DNA from: Stomoxys calcitrans
Lineage: Eukaryota; Arthropoda; Insecta; Diptera; Muscidae
Length of the DNA stretch: 64,000 nucleotides
Direction: 5' to 3'
Assembly (NCBI RefSeq): GCF_963082655.1
Contig: NC_081554.1
Location: forward strand, 97,450,232 to 97,514,231
Shown: piece after piece, positions 22,243-33,149 of the stretch
How the letters are laid out: each line of letters begins with the position of its first letter
Numbering within the stretch: the stretch's first letter is position 1
Notes under the pieces: model-generated
Databases searched by the model: none
Told to the model about the DNA's origin: nothing
Seen by the model: the letters and a program-made list of their open reading frames with translations, nothing else
Program-made: the position numbers and the translations under genes

Positions 22243-23135
22243 ACCAGTAAAATCGAGCTAAATTCGGCCGGACCGAATCTTAAATATCCTCCATCATGGA
22301 TCGCATTTGTCAAGTTCTTTGACCGGTGTCACTTTATAGGCAAACAAATTAAAAGGCTGCTTTTCATCATAATCCGGTGAAAAGTGCATAATTTATACAC
22401 GCATAGCAGCTATATCCAAAATATGGTCCGATTTGGACCAAATTCGGCACGGACATTGAGTAGGCCTTTTATGGGTCTAAGACCTTAAATCGAGAGATCA
22501 GTCCTATATCCAAATCTGGACCGACCTGGGCCAAACTGAAGAAGGATGTCGAGAGGCCTAACACAACTTACTGTCTAAAATTTTGGCAACATCGGATAAT
22601 TGTGGCTTTTATGGGCCAGAAAAAAAGGGAGATCGGTTTATGTGGGAGCTATTTCAGGTCATGGACCGATTTAGACCCCATGTGCCACGTATGTTAGAGT
22701 TTATAGGAGAATTCACTGTGCAAGATTCAGCCAAATCGAATAAAAATGACGCCTTTTGGATGGTCTACAAGTATAATCGGGAGATCGATTTATTTGGGAG
22801 CTATATAAGGTTGAATGTCAAAAAAAGGCATAGTGCCAAATTTCAGCCAAATCTGATAAGAATTGCGCTCTGAAGAAGTATAATCGGGAGATCGGTTTAT
22901 AAGGGAGCTCTATTTAAATATGGACCGTTATACTCCATTTACAAATCCAGGCTACCTACACCAATAGGAAGTATTTGTGCAAAATTACAAGCGCCTAAAT
23001 TTAATCCATCGAAAGTTAGCGTACTTCCACAGACAGACAGACAGACGGACGGACAGATTTGGCTGAATCGAGTTAAATGTCATAGCGTTCAAAAATATAT
23101 GTATTTTATGGCTTCTTGGACAATTAGTATAAAAA
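22243..23135 (-). mobile_element. DINE-1-like element mixing subfamily A and B modules
   Basis: The 3' end AATTCGGCCGGACCGAAT is followed by CTCCATCATGGATCGCATTT as in subfamily B. At about 22380-22620, however, the modules are of subfamily A type (CTGTCTAAAATTTTGGCAAC, CATCGGATAATTGTGGC). B-type modules then return, followed by a (GTCY)n run near 23032-23054. It is either a recombinant or a nested pair. Confidence 0.7.
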
Positions 23136-23216
23136 AGCAATGGGAGGCGGTCGTTCTTCAAGGTCTACATTCACCCGGTAGCCGGTAACTTAAGGTAATA
23201 ACGCAAATATGCAAAT

Positions 23217-23420
23217 ATTGCCAATGAACATTCCACTAGGGAACAGGGGCAGACTTCTCACATATCAATGAGTGCAGTTTGATTCAAGTTTAAGCCCAAT
23301 GATAAGGGTCCTCCTTTTTATAACCGAGTCCGAACGGCGTGCCGCAGTGCGACACCTCTTTAGAGAGAAGTTTCCACATGGCATACCACCTCACAAATAT
23401 TGTCATCATTAGGAGCTTGA
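23217..23420 (-). mobile_element. tRNA-derived SINE, 5'-truncated copy
   Basis: The minus strand shows CACAAATATTGTCATCATT-type body complement, the block CGCACTGCGGCACGCCGTTC, GGACTCGGTTATAAAAAGGA, and TCATTGGGCTTAAACTTGAA. It ends in CCTGTTCCCTAGTGGAATGT. The tRNA-like head is missing. Confidence 0.8.
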
Positions 23421-23469
23421 CTAATTGTTTAACAATATAAGTGCCCTTGTCCGAATCCCATATGATCTT

Positions 23470-25226
23470 TATTGGTCTACAAATTTAAGATTGGATGTAA
23501 GGCGTACTCCATTCATAAAATACTTTATTTCAGCCCGCTGCTCTCATGATATCTGATTTAGAGGTGTTTTCGGGGGTGAGGTGGTCCCCCAGGCACTTGG
23601 CCCTGAAAAATATCAGCATCGTGCTCTTCTTTCAAAAACCATTTATTTAAACCCCATATTGTCATTGGTTTAGGGGAGTTTACACGATGAGGCGTCCCCC
23701 AAACACATGGCCCAAAATAGGTTATCAAATTCGTTTTCTAGTCTCAAATACTAAATATTGGCATGGTCGAAAAATTTTTACCCTTTGGGGGGGTGTTTTG
23801 GGGAAGGGGTGATTCCCTAAATATATGGTCCTAAATTTGGATATCAAATTCGTATTCTACTCCAAAATACCTTTAATTGAGCCCCATTTTGCGATCGTCA
23901 CTAAAAATTGCTGCTTGTGGGGTATTTGGGAAAGGGGTTGACCCCCAGAAAATTGGTCCCGAAAGTGGGTATCAATTCTTGCTCTACCCCCCAATACCTT
24001 TCATTTAAGCTCCACATTGACATGGTCGGTATATATGGCCGATTTAGGGGTGTTTTGGGGATTGGGGTGGTCGCCCAAACACTAAGCCCGGAAAATATTA
24101 TAGCAACGTGGTCTATTCTCATATACCAAAATATATCATATATTTGAATCCCATATTGCCATTGGCCTAAACTCCTTATTGCAAAAGTCAGCAAATATGT
24201 CCGGTTTGGGGTATTGACCCTAAAAACTATAAATACTTAGTTCCACTCGCCTTAAGACCCAAATTGTCTTGGTAAGCAAATACTATTTGGGGGTTGTTAT
24301 GGTGGTGGGACGTCCCCTAGACAGTTGGTCCCTAATGTTGATATCAGATACGTGGTCTACTCCCAAATACCTTTCAATTGAGTCCCATATTGCCATGATC
24401 AGTAAATATGTCCGATTTAGGGGTGTTTTGGGGGTTGGGTGGTGTTATGGGGGTGGGGTGGCCCCATAGACACTTTTCCCGAATATTGATATCAGATTTG
24501 TGTTTTACTCCCAAAGACCTTTCATTGGAGCCCCATGTGGCTATGGTCGTAAATTTGTCCAGGTGGAGGTTTTTGGGGAGAGGCGGCCCCCCAAACACTT
24601 GGTCTCATATTTGGATATCAGATTCTAATTTTACACTCTAAATTCCTTTTATTTAAGCCCCATATTCACATGGTCAGTAAATAAGTCCTGTTTGTTTGTT
24701 TTGGGGACGGGGTGGACCCCTAGAAAAGTGGTCCCACATTTGGATATCAGATTCGTATTCTACTTGCAAATACTTTTCATTTGAGTCCCATATTGCCATG
24801 GTCGGTAAATATGTCCGATTTAGGGGTGTTTTGGGGGTTGGGGTGGTCCCCCTACCACTTGGTTCGACAAATGAATATCAGATACGTTTTCTTATCCTAA
24901 ATACCTTTCATTTGAGTCCCATATTGTCGTGATTGGTCCAAATATATGTTTATTAGGTTTTAGGGTGGGACGGCCCCCTAGGTACCCCATCCGAAATTTG
25001 GATACCAAATTTTTATTTTTAGGGTACTATATGAGAACACACAAAATTTCGCTTAAATTGCACCACCCATCTCCGAGATCTGATCAGATATCAAAAAATG
25101 TAGTACCCTATTTTCACCACGGGATCATTATGCACCATCTCTAAAAACTTCAAGAAAATCGGTTCAGCCGTTTCTGAGTCTATAAGGAACACACAAACAA
25201 ACACAAATTGATTTTTTTAAATAAGA
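23470..25226 (+). repeat. Tandem-module family C element, plus orientation
   Basis: About twelve diverged modules of 125-145 bp carry CATTTGAGTCCCATATTGCC, GGTAAATATGTCCGATTTAG, GTGTTTTGGGG and GGTCCC...CACTTGG. The right end is a module-free tail with AAAATCGGTTCAGCCGTTTC, ACACACAAACAAACACAAAT and TTGATTTTTTTAAATAAGA. The left end lacks the CTAGCTG terminus. Confidence 0.82.
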
Positions 25227-25950
25227 CTAGCTGGACAGGTCCCGCTTCGCTGCGCCTTCTCTCATTCTCTTATTTGATCTTAACCCTATACAGTCACATC
25301 ATTAAAAAGTTTTTGAAAATAGGTTAAGGGGAGGGTCCGCCGATTAAAGTTTGGATGTTAGATCTATTGTACATCATTCTCTTGGATTTGGTCGTGGATT
25401 GGAGAAGCCAAACTCTTTGCCCCGAAAGTGGATATCATATTCATACTCCACTCCCAAAAACCACATTGGAGCTACATATTGCTATAGTCGGTATATATGT
25501 GTGGTTTAGGGGAAGTTTATGAGGTGAGGCGTCCCTGAAACACTTGGCCATGAAACAAATACAGATTTGAGCCCCTTTTTTCCATACTCCACAAATATGT
25601 GCACCCACATCCTAAACCCTGGAAAAATATCAGCATCGCGCTATACTCTCAAATTTCTTTAATTTGAGCCTCAATTGCCATTGGTTTAGGGGGAGTTTAT
25701 GGGGTGACACGACCCCCAAGCCTTTGGCCTCAAAATAAGACAACAAATTCGTTTCTACTATCAAATACCTATTATTTATCGCCATAGTAGGCAAACATGG
25801 CCGGTTTTAAGGGAGTCTAGAGGCGGACCCTGAAGTAATATCAGCATCGTGCTAGAGCACGATTTTGTCTGAGCCCGATAATGTGAAGCATTTTTAAGGA
25901 GGTTATCAAAATATTCAGGGCTATAGGTCTCGTTCAGATTCACACAATTT
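25227..25950 (+). repeat. Second family C element joined tail to head
   Basis: Starts with CTAGCTGGACAGGTCCCGCT and TCGCTGCGCCTTCTCTC directly after the tail of the previous element. Diverged modules follow (TTTAGGGGAAGTTTATGAGG, CAGCATCGCGCTATACTCTC) until a DINE-1 5' end interrupts at about 25951. Confidence 0.78.
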
Positions 25951-26503
25951 TTTTTTTATACCCTCCACCATAAGATGGGGGGTATACTAATTTCGTCATT
26001 CTGATTGTAACTACTCAAAACATTCGTCTGAGACCCCATAAAGTATATATATTCTTGATCGTCATGAAATTTTATGTCGATCTAGCCATGTCCGTCCGTC
26101 TGTCTGTCGAAAGCACGCTAACTTCCGAAGGAGTAAAGCTAGTCACTTGAAATTTTGACCAAATACTTCTTATTAGTGTAGGTCGGTTGGTATTGTAAAT
26201 GGGCCATATCGGTCCATGTTTTGATATAGCTGCCATATAAACCGATCTTGGGTCTTGACTTCTTGAGCCTCTAGAGTGCGCAATTCTTATCCGATTGGAA
26301 TGAAATTTTGCACGATGTGTTTTGTTATTATATCGAACAACTGTGCCAAGAATGGTTGAAATCGGTCCATAACCTGAGCAAATCTTTTCTAATATCCTTT
26401 TTTTGCCTAAAAGGAAATGCTGGGAAAAGAACTCGACAAATGCGATCCATGGTGGAGGTTATATAAGATTCGGCCCGGCCGAGCTTAGCACGCTTTTACT
26501 TGT
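25951..26503 (+). mobile_element. DINE-1-like subfamily B, internally deleted
   Basis: Both termini are intact: TATACCCTCCACCATAAGAT at the left and TTCGGCCCGGCCGAG then TTTTACTTGTTTT at the right. The copy is only about 550 bp because most modules have been lost. Confidence 0.9.
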
Positions 26504-26559
26504 TTTTAATTAATTTTTTTGGTAGGATAGGGGTAGGTAGGTATTGCCCTCTGACTCAT

Positions 26560-27020
26560 CCTTGAGTACAATGTATTCTCGGTTCGTAAATAAGCAGAAT
26601 TGTCGATTTTGGGGTAAAGAAAAAGTCACAATTTGTGCGGTTTATGGGCTGGTGGCATCAATGGACCATACTTCTTCAAAGATGATGGGAATCTTAACGT
26701 AATTGTGAATAGTGAGCGATATCGTGGACTTATTGAGAGGCGAGTTCGATGAACATTTTATTTCACGTTCGGGAACGTTCAAATGGCCGCCTCTATCGTG
26801 CAATTTAACGCCTTCAGACTATTTTTTGTAGTGCTATGTTAAAGTTCGTGTCTATATAGACAAGCCTGCTTCAATTGACGTATTGGAAGACGACATTGAA
26901 GCATTTATTCGTAAGATACCGGTCGAAATATTAGAAAAAATATGCCAAAATTGGACTTAACGTATGGATGAGGCGCAGTCGCGTTCAACATTTGCATGAA
27001 ATAATCTTCAAACATTAAAT
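26560..27020 (+). pseudogene. Mariner/Tc1-superfamily transposase relic
   Basis: Frame-broken plus-strand pieces read, in order, FVRFMGWWHQWT, then residues like GLIERRVR, FISRSGTFKWPP (from CACGTTCGGGAACGTTCAAATG) and DYFL(C)SAMLKF. The last pieces are PASIDVLEDDIEAFIRKIP and RSRVQHLHEIIF. This resembles the C-terminal half of insect mariner/Tc1-type transposases, where WPP...DLTPLDYFLW contains the last catalytic acid. Several stops and shifts show it is dead. TIRs were not identified. Confidence 0.6.
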
Positions 27021-28838
27021 TATATGGACCGTATTTTCAAATGAAAATATCATGCATTTTTCTGAATTTTATGTGTTTTTTTTAACTTTCTTATAGCTTT
27101 TAAAAAATCACCTTTTAGAAGAATGAGAGCTAGTAAGTTTTTAAATTGTGAATTGCAGAGATTACAGAAAATGTTTTGAAGTTACGACAAATGTTATATC
27201 AAGTTCATTATATTAAAAAATTCATTGCTTTTATTTTATGTAAAAAATTTAGTACTTGAGACACAATTGATATTTGGTTGTGACAGACCACTCTTTAATT
27301 ATGTTCCCATAGTCAATATGGTATACTTAAAATCAGTTTTATTTAAGAAAAACTATTAATATTAATAATATTTTTTTAAATATGTGTTAAAGAAGATTAT
27401 AAGAATGAATAAAAACTACTACCTACTTCCGCCTTACATTCAAATATAATTTAAAATTTTTTACGTCGTTATTGTTCAGTGTGCAAAATGGCGACCTTTT
27501 ACTTCTAAAGCGCTTTAGGAGAGTGAATTGGACACACACCAAATGAGTGTCTTTGTGATTGATAATTTCTAATAACTTGGGATTGGGAATGCTAAGTAAA
27601 ATGGCAATCTGTGAGAGCAAATTTAGTTAATCAATTTATTAAAAGTTCAATCAGGCCATAAATTAATCATCAAACTAACAAAGCTGACAGCTTGTTATGT
27701 AAAATTCAAATTATTGTTAAACTAAGGAACACTTTAATTGTACAGTAATGACATAATTTATGCCAAACGCATCTCTTTTCGTATATTATAATGTTTTTAT
27801 GGATTTTGAAGCCTTCAAGTAGGATGAACCCAAGAGCAGTGAAAACGGCAATTTAAAACAGAACTCAAATTCTTACTCCAAACTATCAAGTCCTTATTTA
27901 TTATGCATTACAAATTGTACGATAAAAGGTCATTTGTTGGCAAAATTCCTAGGAAGCATGAAATTATAGTGCTTTGCCAGTGTGAGAAGAACTACGTCTT
28001 AATTGTAAATTGAAAGTAATCAAAACGAATGTTGTACAATATTAACATGGACATAGTTTCCTGAATGGATTTCCATTGAATTAAGAAGCAGAAGAAACAT
28101 TTTCCCTTCTTCAGTGGTTATGAATGGAAAATTATTGGATTGCGAAGTAAATTTACATTCAGAGGTGAATGGAGTGCCTGCGAATGAATGAAGAGGAAAC
28201 TATTTTCCAAAGCAACATTTTTGGAAATTTGAAGTATCGCCCTCTAAATTGAGGAAATATTTTGTGAATCGCTGTTAATGACTAGGTACGAATTTCATTG
28301 CGGAGGCCACAGGAAACTCACTAACACAGTAGGAATTAATGGAGCCAGAATTTGAAATGTCATTAGGAGGGCGAAGCCTTGTTGGCTTACAGCCCTTTGG
28401 CCATTTCAAGTACCTGGTTGTTGTTGTGGTTTTAAGCACAACCAACCAACAAAAGGACACCACGGAACAAATAGTTTCTTTGCTGCTGCTGCTGTAACTG
28501 TTTGTGTTATTTGTAATTTGCAAATATATTTGTAAGGATTCACTTAAACCAACACCCCGTGGCTTCCATGAAAACTGTAAACATTGTGGGCTGGACTAAG
28601 TTTAGCGCTTGCCAATTTGTTTATATCTACTACATATATACACAGAAAATAAAATACGAAATCCAATATTTGGGTGCGTACACAATATGCTTAATTTTAG
28701 AACATTTCGTGTTCAAAACTCGTTTTAACTCTGGTATCAGTATAAAAGACTGATTTTAAGACAAAGGTACTAAAAATTGGAACTGTTGTCAAGTATTACG
28801 TACGAAGATGTACGAAGATATACGCTTGTATATGTTAA
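27021..28838. other. Repeat-poor A/T-rich DNA, probably intronic
   Basis: About 1.8 kb without a recognised repeat or gene. On the minus strand, 28414-28491 is bounded by TTACAG and CCAG/GTACTT and is open in phase 1 on both sides, but the donor is weak and the peptide looks non-protein-like, so it is not called as an exon. A short TACGAAGATG tandem lies at about 28801-28822. Confidence 0.5.
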
Positions 28839-29697
28839 TACCCTACAAACATTTTCCAAAATTTTGGAAGTGCTTTCGTCCCCGCTATGAAAAAAAACTT
28901 CTGGAAGATTTTTACGCGATTGTTCTTCCGTATGAGTCGGAAAACACTCTTCTACCATATCATCGGGTAATCCATTGCATGTGCGGATGATTTAGCAGAT
29001 CTTTTGTATGGGTCTTTAAACACTCTTTTAGGTTATTATTAGACAATCCGTTGCATGTGTGGTTATTTTAGCAACTCTTCTCGACAGTTACTACGCAACC
29101 TATTGCGTTATAATCTTCCGGAAGATATGCTTTTAAAACGCCTGAGTTTACTTTTCGCGATTGTTTTTATTTTCATGCCTGGTGCGTTTAGGGCTTGTAT
29201 TGAATTATTTTATTCGATGTTTTGTTTTGAGTGGACAACTTCCACAACAACAAAAATAATTCTAACTTGGTTTGTATGACGATTAAAGAATATGACGAGT
29301 AATACCGTTTTTTAAGTTTTTTTTTCGTAGTTGTTGCGTTTTCGATGAACAACTTGATATGCATTTTAAAATCTTTCAAGCGAATACAGCGCAACTCTTT
29401 TCAAACAATATTTAAAAAATGTTTCAAAACACTTATTCACGCATTACTCGTTCAGGCAAGTAATGCGTAACTCTTCTAGAAGTATGTTTCCAAAAAACTA
29501 ATCTGTTACTCGTCCACGCGATTCTTGCACGATTTTAAGATCTTCCAAGACTCTTCCAACTTACTCTTTAGTAACTCATGCGGAAGATTCGCGGAACACT
29601 CTTCCAGAAGATTCGTTTCGGGAATCGTCTACGACTCTTAGACAAGCTTGCCCGCGATGCGGAAGATTGTTTGGCGATCAAAAATGTTTGTAGGGTA
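28839..29697. mobile_element. Non-autonomous DNA transposon with perfect 17-bp terminal inverted repeats
   Basis: TACCCTACAAACATTTT at 28839-28855 is the exact reverse complement of AAAATGTTTGTAGGGTA at 29681-29697. Taking TA as the target duplication leaves 15-bp TIRs starting CCCTACAAAC. The 0.86-kb interior has no long open frame but many TCTTCC/GGAAGA motifs on both strands. It also has two diverged copies of a unit (ATCCATTGCATGTGCGGATG and ATCCGTTGCATGTGTGGTTA, about 85 bp apart). I do not recognise the family. Confidence 0.75.
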
Positions 29698-29699
29698 CA

Positions 29700-30075
29700 C
29701 ATCAGCTGACCAACTTTAATATAGCTCAGACCCAGTCTAAACGGTCTGTGAATGTTCTTGGTTATAGTAAAATTGGTATGGCCATATATCTAATATGAAG
29801 AAGAGCCAAATATAATTAATCACATCGAATTTCGTTGAAATTGTATAGAAAAAAGTGTTCTCTTCCCCTGAGTAATAAAATCGGGAAATTGGTTTATATG
29901 GTGCTGTTTCAAAAGAAACAAGTAAAAGCGTGCTAAGTTCGGCCGTACCGAATCTTATATACCCTCCACCATGTATCGCATTTGTCGTGTTCTTTTCCCA
30001 GCATCTCTCCTTAGGCAAAACAAGCAAAAGCGTGCTAAGTTCGGCCGGACCGAATCTTATATGCCCTCCACCATG
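29700..30075 (-). mobile_element. DINE-1-like subfamily B remnant with two 3' ends in tandem
   Basis: Diverged modules at 29700-29912 are followed by ACAAGTAAAAGCGTGCTAAG (29918) and, about 101 bp later, ACAAGCAAAAGCGTGCTAAG (30019). Each is followed by the hairpin, by CCGAATCTTATAT and by CCTCCACCATGTATCGCAT. The second end is fused directly to the gypsy-type gag sequence. Confidence 0.75.
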
Positions 30076-31510
30076 TATCGCATGGTTGAAGCGTTTGTTG
30101 CGTGAAATGGAGCTTGGCGATAAAAAACCATCAACATTACTCCGTGAGATGATCTGTTTAGCCTCTGGTGAGGTTTTGGATGAACTTTTAAAAACTCTCT
30201 GGATGCAACGACTTCCGAAGCAAACTCAAGCAATTATATCGGTAAGCAGTGAAACTTTAAGCAATTTGGCGGCTATGGCCGATAAGATTTCTGATACCGC
30301 GGAATCATGGGATGTTAGTGCTATATCCTCAAGAAAACCGACAGAGTCGACACAAATTCAGGATTAAAAGCCAAAATTGAAGAAATAACCAAGAAGATCG
30401 AGGCACTCGCAAATCAATTAAGAAGCCGTTCAAAATCAAGAGGCAGGTCACAGAGTAAGTCACGTGATAAACCTTTTTGTTGGTATCATTATAAGTTTGA
30501 TCATCGTGATACCAAATGTGCCCAGCCCTGCTCATTTGTGCCAAATTTTTCTCCGGAAAACTAAAAGGCTCCTCATCATCGGTGACGGATGAGGACTGCC
30601 AACAGATATGTCGCCTTTTTGCTCGTGATACAAACCTAAAATATGAGTTCCTCATCGATACTGGTGCTGATGTGTCTGTGTTTCCGGCTACCTCAACTGA
30701 AAAACGCCAAAACCCATCAAGTCTTGAATTAAAAGCAGCTAATGAGTCCCCTATTAAAACATTTGATATAAAAACTCTTACCTTAACTCTTGGCCTCAAC
30801 CGAAAATTTACCTGGAATTTTATAGTTGTCAGTGTTAACAGACCAATAATTGGCGCTGGTTTTCTTAGCCATTTTGCGTTATTGGTTGATGTAAATAACA
30901 ATCGTCTGATAGATAATACGTCCAGATCAGAAAGTAAAGCAACGTTATTTTCTGGATCTCTAAATTCTGTAAAATCAATTTCAAAAAACTCAGAATTTTG
31001 TAGGCTTTTTCTACAATTTCCTGAACTGACCCAAAGTGACAATCGTATTTCACCAGTGAAGCATTCTGTGAAGCATGTTATCCACACAGAAGGTCCAACG
31101 GTTCATGCAAAAGCTCGAAGATTGTCCCCTGAGAAGCTCAAAATTGTAAAGCGTGAGTTTGATTTGATGCTGCAACAAGGTATATGTCGTCCTTCGAAAA
31201 GTTCCTGGGCAAGTCCGTTGCATTTAGTCCCGAAGTCAAATGGAGAGTGGCGTCCATGTGGCGACTACCGCCGTTTAAATGCTGTTACCACTCCCGACCG
31301 CTATCCTGTTCCTCACATACACGATTTTCGACACATGTTGAGCGGTAAGCAAATATTTAGTAAAGTGGACCTTGTTAAAGCATATCATCAAATACCAGTT
31401 GAAGAATCTGACATTGCTAAGACTGCAATTATAACTCCATTTGGGTTATTTGAGTTTCCTCGAATGACTTTGGACTTTGTAATGCAGCTCAGTCTTTTGA
31501 TGCATTACAA
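30076..31510 (+). pseudogene. CsRn1-like Ty3/gypsy retrotransposon fragment (gag, protease, partial RT)
   Basis: The gag part at 30082-30367 (LREMICLASGEVLDELLKTL, LWMQRLPKQTQAIIS) is followed, in another frame, by a basic segment and a zinc-finger of form C-x2-H-x9-C-x3-C at about 30478-30530. This CHCC finger in place of CCHC is a hallmark of the CsRn1 clade of Ty3/gypsy elements. The pol frame (30516-31514) has the protease motif [13 protein letters not shown], the later [10 protein letters not shown], and RT blocks [27 protein letters not shown] and [14 protein letters not shown]. It then decays after [10 protein letters not shown], before the catalytic YxDD. LTRs, the 5' part of gag, RNase H and integrase are absent. 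Confidence 0.87.
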
Positions 31511-31862
31511 ATGAAATAAAATTTAATATATATTCCCATCCGATCTTAGATATATGAAGTGGATGGAACATTGATAACAGTTGCGTGTCACTAAAAGTTC
31601 TGAAAGAAATTGTAAAAGTACGTTTACACTAAAAGATTAAAAGCCTGCCAATGCCACATTTTTCTATGTTTATCCAACCTGCCGAAAGCAAATGCATTGA
31701 TCCAAAATGCTATCATCAACACAACATAATCCCATGAACACTTACCTTAAATGATTGTGATAGGTTTCGATGCAAAACAACCACCATGCCATAAGTTGAT
31801 AGCTCAACATCATGGCAAACATGCATCAGACAGTTGGGTTAATTTTGACAATATTTGCGAAA
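31511..31862. other. No feature recognised
   Basis: A 350-bp A/T-rich gap between the truncated gypsy fragment and the next DINE-1 copy. Confidence 0.5.
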
Positions 31863-32340
31863 ATAACAAGTAAAAGCTTGCTAAATTCGGCCGGGCCGAA
31901 TCTTATATACCCTCCACCATGGATCGAATTTGTCGAGTTCTTTTCCCGGCATCTCTTCTTAGACAAAAAAGGACATAAGAAAAGATTTACTCTGCTATTA
32001 GAGCAATATCAAGATATGGTCCGGTTTGGACCACAATTAAATTATATGTTGGAGACCTGTGTAAAATGTCAGCCAATTCGAATAAAAATTGCGCCCTTTG
32101 GGGCTTCAAGAAGTAAAATAGAGAGATGGATTTATATGGGAGCTGTATCGGGCTATATACCGATTCAGACCATAATAAACACGTATGTTGATGGTCATGA
32201 GAGGATCCGTCGTACAAAATTTCAGGCAAATCGGATAATCATTACACACTCTAGAGGCTCAATAATTCCAATCGGATAAGAATTACGCACTCTAGAGGCT
32301 CAAGAAGTCAAGACCCAAGATCGGTTTATATGGCAGCCCC
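31863..32340 (-). mobile_element. DINE-1-like subfamily B, 3' half
   Basis: Complete 3' terminus (AACAAGTAAAAGCTTGCTAA, hairpin TTCGGCCGGGCCGAA) followed by CTCCACCATGGATCG and two to three modules. It ends at CGGTTTATATGGCAGCC without a 5' end. The open frame at 31812-32279 is a repeat artefact. Confidence 0.85.
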
Positions 32341-33149
32341 AAAGATATCTGTGTGACCCTTATATGATGGTGTCAAACGGATATTTGGAACCCAGCACCA
32401 TGAATTCTGCAAAAAGTTTACACATTAAATAAGTTAAAGGCATATCTGTACTTTATGAACCAAATTTTTGCCAAGCCAGACACAAATTAAAGCTATATGG
32501 GGCCGTAGAAGGCTACTCGAGAGATCTGCTCAAAAAATCAACTCAGGATATAAATAGGTTTATGTTATAGTTTTATCAGATTATATTCTGAGTCCGTCGA
32601 ACGATTTAAGCTAGCCGCTTGAAATTTTGCACAGATACTTTCTATTGGTGTAGGTCATTAGGTATTGCAAATGGGTCATATATAACCGAACAACCAATTT
32701 AATTTCTTGAGCCCCTCAATTTTCTTCCGATTTGGCTGAACTGTGGAACAAAGACGTGTGTTGTGACTTCCATCATGCATGCCAAGTATGATACGAATCG
32801 GTCTTTAAACAGATATATCCCCCATTTAAACCGATCCCCGGTTTTGACTTCTTGTACCCGTAGAAGCTACAATTTTCAGATTTGGTTGAAATTTGAAAGA
32901 AAAATTTGTATTATGACTTCCAACATCCATGCCAAGTATGATCTGAGTCGGTTTACAAATAGATATAGCCACCATATAAACCGATCCCCGAGATTGAATT
33001 CTAGATCCCCCAGAAGCCTGAATTTGCACCTGATTTGGTTGACATTTGACCCTAAAACCTACCTTACGATTTACAACATCAGTGCACATCGGTCAATATA
33101 GTGATATAGGCCTCCTTAAGTACCGATATCCCGACTTCTTGATGGCCAG
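32341..33149 (+). mobile_element. DINE-1-like subfamily B interior fragment
   Basis: From about 32575 the text GAGTCCGTCGAACGATTTAA, AGCTAGCCGCTTGAAATTTT, GCAAATGGGTCATAT and several modules with CATATAAACCGATCCCC follow, in plus orientation, up to the start of the LINE at 33150. The part at 32341-32574 is not recognised. Confidence 0.7.

Noticed and set aside
28414..28491. 78-bp phase-1 exon candidate on the minus strand that could bridge the receptor exons
   Set aside because: The donor CCAG/GTACTT is weak, the peptide is hydrophobic and unlike a cytoplasmic tail, and the neighbourhood contains simple CAG/CAA repeats that make chance openness likely.
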